Below are positions 30,395 to 36,104 of a DNA stretch of 36,104 bases, one piece after another. The stretch is from the NCBI GenBank assembly GCA_002083475.1, contig LWDI01000072.1:563-36666 (forward strand). The letters are read 5' to 3'. The notes beneath the pieces are model-generated. The model was given only the letters and a program-made list of their open reading frames with translations, was not told the DNA's origin and made no database searches. The DNA comes from Proteobacteria bacterium SG_bin5 (GTDB taxonomy: Bacteria > Pseudomonadota > Alphaproteobacteria > Sphingomonadales > Sphingomonadaceae). The stretch's first letter is position 1. Each line of letters opens with the position of its first letter. The position numbers and the translations under genes are program-made.

Positions 30395-32362
30395 ATGTCC
30401 GTAGAGCTATTGACCCAAGACCTCGTCTCCCAAGCCGATCGCGCCGCCGATCGCGCCGCCGCCGCCTTGCGCGAGCTGCAGCGCGACGATGGCCATTGGG
30501 TGTTCGAGCTGGAGGCCGATTGCACCATCCCGGCCGAATATATTCTGCTCCGCCATTTCCTCGGCGAGCCCGATGATCTGGTGCTGGAGACCAAGATCGC
30601 CCGCTATCTGCGCCGCATCCAATCGGCCGAGCATGACGGCTGGGGGCTGTTCCACGGCGGCGCGTTCGACGTGTCAGCCAGTGTGAAGGCTTATTTCGCG
30701 CTCAAGATGATCGGCGATTCGCCGGACGCCCCGCACATGGCGCGCGCCCGCGCCGCGATCCACCGCGCCGGCGGGGCGGCGGCGGTGAACGTCTTCACCC
30801 GCATCCAGCTCGCGCTCTATGGCGCGGGATCGTGGGACGTGATCCCGACGATGCCCGCCGAGCTGATCCTGCTGCCGCGCTGGTTCCCGGTGCATCTCTC
30901 CAAGATGAGCTATTGGGCGCGCACCGTGATCGTGCCCTTGCTCGTGCTGGGGGTGAAGAAACCGCTCGCCCGGAATCCGCGCGCGGTGCGGGTCGACGAG
31001 CTTTACACCGTCAAGGCCGCGCCGCTCAAAAGCAATGTCGCGGGCGCCAAGCGCCATTGGCAATTGTTCTTCGGCGCGATCGACAAGGTGCTCAAGACGG
31101 TCGAGCCCGTCTGGCCCCAGCGCAGCCGCGACCGCGCGATCGCCAACTGCGTCGATTTCGTCGTCGAGCGGCTGAACGGCGAGGATGGGCTGGGCGCGAT
31201 CTATCCGGCGATGGCGAACAGCGTGATGATGTTCGATTGCCTGGGCTATCCCGAGGATCACCCGCACCGCGCGATCGCCCGCGCCTCGGTCGAAAAGCTG
31301 CTCGTGATCAAGGACGACGAGGCCTATTGCCAGCCCTGCGTCTCACCGGTGTGGGATACCGCGCTCGCCGCGCATGCGATGCTCGAGGCGGGCGGCGAAG
31401 AGAATGAGGCGCGCGCCAAGGCAGGGCTCGAATGGCTCAAGCCGCTGCAAGTGCTCGACCTGAAAGGCGATTGGGCCGATGACAAGCCCGAAGTGCGCCC
31501 CGGCGGCTGGGCCTTCCAATATCGCAACGATCATTATCCCGATCTCGACGATACCGCCGTGGTCGTGATGGCGATGGACCGCGCCAAGGACAAGCTCGCG
31601 CCCGCCGGTGTCGGCGCGGGCGGCTATGACCAGGCGATCGATCGCGGCATCGAATGGACCGTGGGGCTGCAATCGAAGAACGGCGGCTGGGGCGCGTTCG
31701 ACGCCGACAATACGTACGATTATCTGAACAACATCCCCTTCGCCGATCACGGCGCCTTGCTCGATCCGCCGACCGCCGACGTCACCGCGCGCTGCGTCTC
31801 GATGCTCGCCCAGCGCGGCGAGCCTTTGGAGAGCCCGCGGATGCAAGCGGCGATTCAATATCTCGCCAAGGAGCAGATGGCGGACGGCAGCTGGTTCGGG
31901 CGCTGGGGGGTGAATTACATCTACGGCACCTGGTCGGTGCTGTGCGCGCTGAACGCGGCGGGGCTCGGCGCCGATCATCCGAGCATCGCCCGCGCGGCCG
32001 ATTGGCTGGAGGAAATTCAGAACCCCGATGGCGGCTGGGGCGAGGATTGCGACAGCTATAAGCTCGATTATGCGGGCTATGAGCCGGCGCCCTCGACCGC
32101 GTCGCAAACCGGCTGGGCTTTGCTCGCGCTGATGGCAGCGGGGCGCGTCGAAAGCGCCTCGGTCGAGCGCGGGGTCGCCTGGCTGATCGCGCATCAGGAC
32201 GAAGACGGGCTGTGGGGGCAGGAACATTATACCGGCGGCGGCTTCCCGCGCGTGTTTTATCTGCGCTACCACGGCTATCCGAAATATTTCCCGCTGTGGG
32301 CGGTGGCGCGCTACCGCAATTTGAAGCGCGCGAACGACCCGCGGGTCGCATGGGGGATGTGA
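30395..32362 (+). CDS. shc: Squalene-hopene cyclase (HpnF)
   Basis: 655 codons from ATG at 30395, with AGGAG at 30383-30387. The enzyme cyclises squalene to hopene at the inner membrane. The protonating DxDD motif is DLDD at residues 383-386. Many QW repeats are visible (for example DGWGLFHGGA, KNGGWGAFDADN, MADGSWFGRWGVNYIYGTW, NPDGGWGED). CQPCVSPVWDT and FPRVFYLRYHGYPKYFPLWA complete the family. It is full length. It begins 11 bases after hpnE ends, making it the last gene of the hpnA-F operon before a repeat-filled gap. Confidence 0.97.
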   Translation: MSVELLTQDLVSQADRAADRAAAALRELQRDDGHWVFELEADCTIPAEYILLRHFLGEPDDLVLETKIARYLRRIQSAEHDGWGLFHGGAFDVSASVKAYFALKMIGDSPDAPHMARARAAIHRAGGAAAVNVFTRIQLALYGAGSWDVIPTMPAELILLPRWFPVHLSKMSYWARTVIVPLLVLGVKKPLARNPRAVRVDELYTVKAAPLKSNVAGAKRHWQLFFGAIDKVLKTVEPVWPQRSRDRAIANCVDFVVERLNGEDGLGAIYPAMANSVMMFDCLGYPEDHPHRAIARASVEKLLVIKDDEAYCQPCVSPVWDTALAAHAMLEAGGEENEARAKAGLEWLKPLQVLDLKGDWADDKPEVRPGGWAFQYRNDHYPDLDDTAVVVMAMDRAKDKLAPAGVGAGGYDQAIDRGIEWTVGLQSKNGGWGAFDADNTYDYLNNIPFADHGALLDPPTADVTARCVSMLAQRGEPLESPRMQAAIQYLAKEQMADGSWFGRWGVNYIYGTWSVLCALNAAGLGADHPSIARAADWLEEIQNPDGGWGEDCDSYKLDYAGYEPAPSTASQTGWALLALMAAGRVESASVERGVAWLIAHQDEDGLWGQEHYTGGGFPRVFYLRYHGYPKYFPLWAVARYRNLKRANDPRVAWGM

Positions 32363-32372
32363 GGCGCATCGC

Positions 32373-32517
32373 CAAATCCTCCCCATTCATGGGGAGGTGG
32401 CAGCGCGAAGCGCTGACGGAGGGGGCGGGCAAGCAGAAGCGATTCGCGCCGAACCGCTCCCCCTCCACCATTTGCCATGCGGCAAATGGTCCCCCTCCCC
32501 GTAAACGGGGAGGATCG
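32373..32517. repeat. Intergenic hairpin repeat, family C (copy 2, composite)
   Basis: A CCTCCCC hairpin at about 32377-32396, an AGCGCGAAGCGCT hairpin near 32402-32414, a perfect 10-base stem (ACCATTTGCC, ATGC loop, GGCAAATGGT) at 32467-32490 and a closing CCTCCCCGTAAACGGGGAGG hairpin form one element. The outer units match the short copy at 25214-25238. It lies just after shc and may end the operon, in part or fully. Confidence 0.75.
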
Positions 32518-32538
32518 GGTTCTCGCGAAACACCCCCC

Positions 32539-32634
32539 GTCACCCCGGACTTGGTCCGGGGTCCACGGTGGTTCTCGTCCGTCGGCCGGAAAACCGGGCA
32601 CGCCGGTGGATGCCGGGCCAAGCCCGGCATGACG
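32539..32634. repeat. Intergenic hairpin repeat, family A (copy 3)
   Basis: CACCCCGGACTTGGTCCGGG at 32541-32560 and GATGCCGGGCCAAGCCCGGC near 32609-32628 form two hairpins with the same plan as the copies at 6183-6290 and 23504-23600. The element lies next to family C copy 2, so nearly the whole gap between shc and hpnG is repeat. Confidence 0.75.
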
Positions 32635-32654
32635 ATGCCGAGCTGTAATCGCCC

Positions 32655-33278
32655 ATGATCCTCATCGCCTGCGGCCTGCGCGCCGAAGCCGGGATTTTCG
32701 AACGGCTCGGCCTCACCGCCGTCGCCGGCGGCGGCGATCCGGCGCGGCTCGAGGCGGAACTGCGCGCCCGCGCCGGTCAAGCGACGCTCATCCTCTCGGC
32801 GGGCGTCGCTGGCGCGCTCGATCCGGCGCTCGCGGCGGGGGCGATCGTGCTCGGCCCGCCCGAAAGCTCGATCGCCCATTATCTGCGCGAGGCACTCCCC
32901 GAAGCCCGCCTCGGCACGGTGACCGGCGCCCCCGCGATCGTCGCCGAGGCTTCCGCCAAGGCCGCGCTTTATGCCGCCACCCGCGCGACCATCGTCGACA
33001 TGGAATCGCACATCGCCGCCCGCGTCGCGCGCGCCGCCAACCTACCCTTCGCCTTCGCCCGCACCATCTCCGACCGCGCCGACGAAAGCCTGCCGCCGGC
33101 CGCGCAAGTCGGCATGCGCCCCGACGGCAAGGTGGCGCTCGGCCGCGTCCTCGCCTCGCTCGCCGCGCGCCCCGGCCAGCTCCCGGCGCTGCTGCGGACG
33201 GCGAAGAGCGCGGGGGCGGCCTTCAAGGCGCTCGAGCGGGTGGCGGCGGCGGTGGCGGCCTTAGAACAGAAACAATAA
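32655..33278 (+). CDS. hpnG: Hopanoid-associated phosphorylase HpnG
   Basis: 207 codons from ATG at 32655. HpnG removes adenine from adenosylhopane to give (phospho)ribosylhopane. It belongs to the purine nucleoside phosphorylase superfamily: ILIACGLRAEAGIF at the start, LILSAGVAGALDPALAAG, VDMESHIAARVARAANLPFA and RTISDRADESLPPAA. The glycine-rich and VDMES motifs are the nucleobase-binding elements. It is separated from shc by 292 bases of repeat and from the convergent hpnH by another repeat, so it is probably a single-gene unit. Confidence 0.88.
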   Translation: MILIACGLRAEAGIFERLGLTAVAGGGDPARLEAELRARAGQATLILSAGVAGALDPALAAGAIVLGPPESSIAHYLREALPEARLGTVTGAPAIVAEASAKAALYAATRATIVDMESHIAARVARAANLPFAFARTISDRADESLPPAAQVGMRPDGKVALGRVLASLAARPGQLPALLRTAKSAGAAFKALERVAAAVAALEQKQ

Positions 33279-33286
33279 CCAAACGG

Positions 33287-33367
33287 CGTCGTCCCAGCGC
33301 AAGCTGGGACCTCAAGCTCGTGACGCGCGACCGTGGCAAAAGGCCCCTGCCTTCGCAGGGGCGACGC
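33287..33367. repeat. Intergenic hairpin repeat, family B (copy 2)
   Basis: GTCCCAGCGCAAGCTGGGAC at about 33291-33310 and GGCCCCTGCCTTCGCAGGGG near 33342-33361 form two hairpins; the end GGGGCGACGC matches copy 1 at 10949-11029. The element lies between the convergent genes hpnG and hpnH and could terminate both. Confidence 0.75.
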
Positions 33368-33399
33368 TGTTCACTCGCTAAGCGGCGTTCGCGGTTCGC

Positions 33400-34545
33400 T
33401 TACTTCGCGTAAGCCACCCGCTTATACCCCTCCGGGTCCGCCGCCTTGATCTTCTCCAGCTCGCGCTCGACATGGCCCGAGAACACGTCCTGCGCCGGGC
33501 GGGCGTTCGAAATGTCGATGTCGGGGGCGAAGGGGCCTTCGGTGCGGATGCCGCTCAGCGCGAGTTGCGCGAGCTTCCACGGGCGCTTGATCGAGTCGGT
33601 CGCCGCCGTCCCCTCGAACCCGCAATGGACCATGCAGTTCGAGCATTTCTCGTACTTACCGACGCCGTATTGCTCCCAATCGGTGCCGTCCATCAGCTCG
33701 GCGAAACTGTCGGCATAGCCTTCGCCCACCAGATAGCAGGGCTTTTGCCAGCCGAACACGGTGCGCAGCGGCATCGACCAGGGGGTGCATTCATAGGTCT
33801 GGTTGCCGGCGAGGAAATCCAGGAACAAGGGCGAGTTGGTGAAGGTCCAGGCCTTGCCGCCGTTGCCGCGCTTGAAGACTTCGCGGAAGAAATTCTTGGT
33901 CCGCTCGCGGCTCAGGAAATGTTCCTGATCGGGCGCGCGTTCATAGGCATAGCCGGGCGAGATGGTGATCTCGACGCCCTTTTCCTCCATCAAATCGAAG
34001 AAGCGCGCCAGCCGCTCGGGATCGGCGCCGTCGAACACGGTGCAGTTGATCTGGACGCGGAAACCCTTCAACCGCGCCAGATCGATCGCCTCGATCGCGG
34101 TTTCGTAAACGCCTTCCTGGCACACCGAATGATCGTGCATGCCCTTGTCGCCATCCAAATGGATCGACCAGGTGAAGAAGGGCGACGGGGTGTAAGCGTC
34201 GATCTTCTTCTTCAGCAGCAGCGCGTTGGTGCAGAGGATGACGAATTTCTTCTTGGCGATATAGCCCTTCACGATCTCGGGCATTTCGCGGTGGAGCAAA
34301 GGCTCGCCACCCGCGATCGAGACGGCGGGCGCGCCGCATTCGTCGATCGCGTCCATGCATTGCTGGAAGCTGAGGCGTTGATTGAGGATCGGATCGGGAT
34401 AATCGATCTTGCCGCAGCCGGCGCAGGCGAGGTTGCAGCGCAGCAGCGGCTCGAGCATCAGCACCAGCGGATATTTCTTGCCCGACAGATGCTTGACGAC
34501 GGTGTAACGGCCGATGCGCGCGACTTGACTGAGCGGAAGACCCAT
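33400..34545 (-). CDS. hpnH: Adenosylhopane synthase HpnH (radical SAM)
   Basis: 381 codons from ATG at 34545. HpnH adds the 5'-deoxyadenosyl group from SAM to diploptene, the first step of side-chain extension. The radical SAM cluster motif CNLACAGC has cysteines 37, 41 and 44, and SIAGGEPLLHREM is the SAM-binding GGE motif. ILCTNALLLKKKI, WSIHLDGDKGMHDH and the C-terminal cysteine group CSNCMVHCGFEG complete the family pattern. It follows ispH by 13 bases on the same strand, so they are very likely co-transcribed. Confidence 0.95.
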   Translation of the reverse strand: MGLPLSQVARIGRYTVVKHLSGKKYPLVLMLEPLLRCNLACAGCGKIDYPDPILNQRLSFQQCMDAIDECGAPAVSIAGGEPLLHREMPEIVKGYIAKKKFVILCTNALLLKKKIDAYTPSPFFTWSIHLDGDKGMHDHSVCQEGVYETAIEAIDLARLKGFRVQINCTVFDGADPERLARFFDLMEEKGVEITISPGYAYERAPDQEHFLSRERTKNFFREVFKRGNGGKAWTFTNSPLFLDFLAGNQTYECTPWSMPLRTVFGWQKPCYLVGEGYADSFAELMDGTDWEQYGVGKYEKCSNCMVHCGFEGTAATDSIKRPWKLAQLALSGIRTEGPFAPDIDISNARPAQDVFSGHVERELEKIKAADPEGYKRVAYAK

Positions 34546-34558
34546 GTGCGTTCTAATC

Positions 34559-35530
34559 CTATGCCGCCGACGCCCGCGCGGGGATGCGCGGCGCTTCGGC
34601 TTTGGGGGCGTGCCTTAGCTCAACCGGCAGGCTGAATTCCACCTTTTCCTCGATGCCGTCGAGCTGCGAGACCGACACCGGGCCGCGCCGGCGCAGCGCC
34701 GCGATCACGCTATCGACCAATTCGTCGGGCGCCGAGGCGCCGGCGGTGAGCCCCACCGTCTCGACCCCTTCGAACCAGGCCGGGTCGATCGCGTCGCCAT
34801 CGGCGACCAGAAAGCTCGGCAGCCCCTCGTCCAGGCCGATTTCGCGCAGCCGGTTGCTGTTCGAGCTATTCTCGGCGCCGACCACCAGCAGCAGATCGAC
34901 CACCCGGCACAGATCGCGCACCGCGCTCTGCCGGTTCTGGGTCGCGTAGCAAATCTCGGTAGTGGCGGGGCCGGCGAGATCGGCGAAGCGCGCCTCGAGC
35001 GCGGTGATGATCCCGCGCGTGTCGTCGACCGATAATGTCGTTTGCGTGATATAGGCGACCGGCGCCTCGCGCGGGATCGGCAGCGCGGCGACCTCGGCCT
35101 CGCTCGACACCAGATGCACCGGCGCGCCGATCTGGCCGATCGTCCCTTCGACCTCGGCATGGCCCGCATGGCCGATCAACACCATCACGCGCCCCTGGCC
35201 CGCGTAGCGGCGGCCCTGGATATGGACCTTGGTGACGAGCGGGCAGGTCGCGTCGATCACCGGCAGACCGCGCGCCGCCGCCTCCTGCTCGACCGCGCGC
35301 GAGACGCCGTGCGCCGAAAAGATGGTGCGCGCGCCATCGGGCACTTCGCTCAGCTCGTCGACGAAAATCGCGCCCTTGCGGCGCAACTTGTTCACCACAT
35401 GGCGGTTATGGACGATCTCATGCCGTACGTAGACGGGCGCGCCATATCGCTCCAGCGCGCGCTCGACGATCTCGATCGCCCGCACGACCCCGGCACAAAA
35501 ACCGCGCGGCTTCGCCAAAATCACTTCCAA
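34559..35530 (-). CDS. ispH: 4-hydroxy-3-methylbut-2-enyl diphosphate reductase
   Basis: 323 codons from TTG at 35530, supported by a GGAAAGGG ribosome-binding site seven bases upstream and by the position of the family start PRGFCAGVVRAIEIVERALE. IspH makes IPP and DMAPP in the last step of the MEP pathway. The three [4Fe-4S]-ligand cysteines are Cys12, Cys96 (DATCPLV) and Cys194 (EICYATQNRQ). Conserved His41 (HEIVHN) and His124 (GHAGHAEVEGT) are present. It is in an operon with hpnH, linking precursor supply to hopanoid synthesis; whether the genome has another ispH cannot be seen here. Confidence 0.94.
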   Translation of the reverse strand: MEVILAKPRGFCAGVVRAIEIVERALERYGAPVYVRHEIVHNRHVVNKLRRKGAIFVDELSEVPDGARTIFSAHGVSRAVEQEAAARGLPVIDATCPLVTKVHIQGRRYAGQGRVMVLIGHAGHAEVEGTIGQIGAPVHLVSSEAEVAALPIPREAPVAYITQTTLSVDDTRGIITALEARFADLAGPATTEICYATQNRQSAVRDLCRVVDLLLVVGAENSSNSNRLREIGLDEGLPSFLVADGDAIDPAWFEGVETVGLTAGASAPDELVDSVIAALRRRGPVSVSQLDGIEEKVEFSLPVELRHAPKAEAPRIPARASAA

Positions 35531-35833
35531 GGACGAGCCCTTTCCTTACCCCCGGATGCTGCCATGCTGCCCTTTTGCCGAACATTCGGGCAGGATCGTG
35601 GCCTTCCCTTGCCGCGTCCGCCCTCGAGCTTCGAGGCGAAGGCTCATTTTAGGGGGCGGCGGCGCAAAGAAAAGGGGGGCGCGCCGCCCATGGCAAAGGC
35701 CAATATTGAAATCCAGACGGTAAAGGTTCAGCTTGGGTGCCCTATCGCGCCACATCGGTCGCGCCCCGGGGGTTTGCGCTAGACGCCACCCCGGGCCGAA
35801 CCTATCGACGTCATCACGCAAGGAGCTAATTTC
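35531..35833. other. Divergent intergenic region between ispH and hpnM
   Basis: This region should hold the promoters for ispH-hpnH (left) and hpnM (right). A GC-rich inverted repeat (GGGCGGCG near 35654 with CGCCGCCC at 35682-35689) surrounds an A/G-rich loop. AAGGAG at 35820-35825 is the hpnM ribosome-binding site. A 30-codon open frame at 35690-35782 (MAKANIEIQT...) is not clearly coding. No promoter motif is strong enough to name. Confidence 0.45.
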
Positions 35834-36104
35834 ATGCGCATCTCGTTTCCCGCGCTCGTCGCCAGCCTGGCGCTCGCCAGCCCCGCGTTCGCGCAGAGCG
35901 ATCCCAAGGCGCCGGTCGAGGCGCTCGACGAGGGCTTGCTCGCGATCATGAAGGGCGGCGCCAAGCTGGGGCAGAGCGGCCGCGCGGCGCAGATCGGCCC
36001 GGTGATCGATCGCAGCTTCGATCTGGCGCTGATGGCACGGCTCGCGGTGGGCGCGCCCTGGCTGCAGGCGACCCCCGCCGATCGCGCCGCGCTGGTCGCC
36101 GCGT
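35834..36104 (+). CDS. hpnM: Hopanoid-associated MlaC/Ttg2D-like periplasmic protein HpnM, 5' part
   Basis: The gene starts at ATG 35834 with AAGGAG upstream and runs off the window after about 90 codons. A signal peptide (MRISFPALVASLALASPAFA, cleaved before Gln) leads into a mature MlaC-like start: APVEALDEGLLAIMKGGAKL, IGPVIDRSFDLALMARLAVG and WLQATPADRAALVAA. MlaC/Ttg2D proteins carry lipids across the periplasm. In hopanoid loci this family is named HpnM and is thought to act with the RND-type transporter HpnN, which would be expected just beyond the window. Confidence 0.85.
   Translation, partial: MRISFPALVASLALASPAFAQSDPKAPVEALDEGLLAIMKGGAKLGQSGRAAQIGPVIDRSFDLALMARLAVGAPWLQATPADRAALVAA

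Noticed and set aside
25327..35833. Carotenoid (phytoene) synthesis locus
   Set aside because: The squalene/phytoene synthase-like and desaturase-like genes lie with shc, hpnG, hpnH and hpnA/B; this fits HpnC, HpnD and HpnE, and no lycopene cyclase or carotenoid hydroxylase is present.

Overview
This is a G+C-rich chromosomal window from an alphaproteobacterium, most likely a member of the Sphingomonadales. The reasons are the compact, high-GC gene layout, a full hopanoid (hpn) locus that includes HpnJ, three small exported UrcA-family proteins, and short hairpin-type intergenic repeats. The assignment is inferred from gene content alone; no rRNA gene is present.

Layout. 1-2838: the 3' end of a KgtP-type dicarboxylate/H+ symporter, a long imperfect inverted repeat, an exported methyltransferase-like protein, a solitary HicB-like protein and a RelE/HigB-type toxin-antitoxin pair. 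2999-7447: uvrB, a DUF3617 protein, a VOC-fold protein and hisZ. 7444-12554 (minus strand): a trypsin-like membrane protease, then a probable ubiA-pmbA-cysQ-orf operon. 12606-20690: housekeeping genes (priA, a transaldolase/FSA-family gene, xerC) interleaved with accessory modules: a VapBC system with an extra VapB-like gene, a KAP-family membrane P-loop NTPase, and an MT-A70 adenine methyltransferase facing a BglII/BstYI-like restriction endonuclease that is broken by one extra base. 21032-22462: three urcA paralogues.

22459-36104 is the hopanoid region. On the minus strand lie hpnL and hpnJ. On the plus strand hpnA-B-C-D-E overlap by 4 bases at each junction and are followed directly by hpnF (shc). 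hpnG stands alone between repeat elements, ispH-hpnH form a minus-strand pair, and hpnM starts divergently and runs off the window. Known family roles join these genes: IspH supplies C5 precursors; HpnC/D/E convert farnesyl diphosphate to squalene; Shc cyclises it; HpnH adds adenosyl; HpnG removes adenine to give ribosylhopane; HpnJ rearranges the side-chain sugar to a cyclitol ether; HpnM (MlaC-like) belongs to the proposed transport step. HpnI and HpnK, expected upstream of HpnJ in the pathway, are not in this window.

The observations most worth a second look are the frameshifted endonuclease with its intact partner methylase (the extra base lies between the predicted catalytic Asp and the Glu-x-Glu motif), the KAP NTPase between priA and the transaldolase gene, the tandem-antitoxin vapBBC arrangement, and three families of intergenic hairpin repeats that sit at nearly every break in the hopanoid locus.
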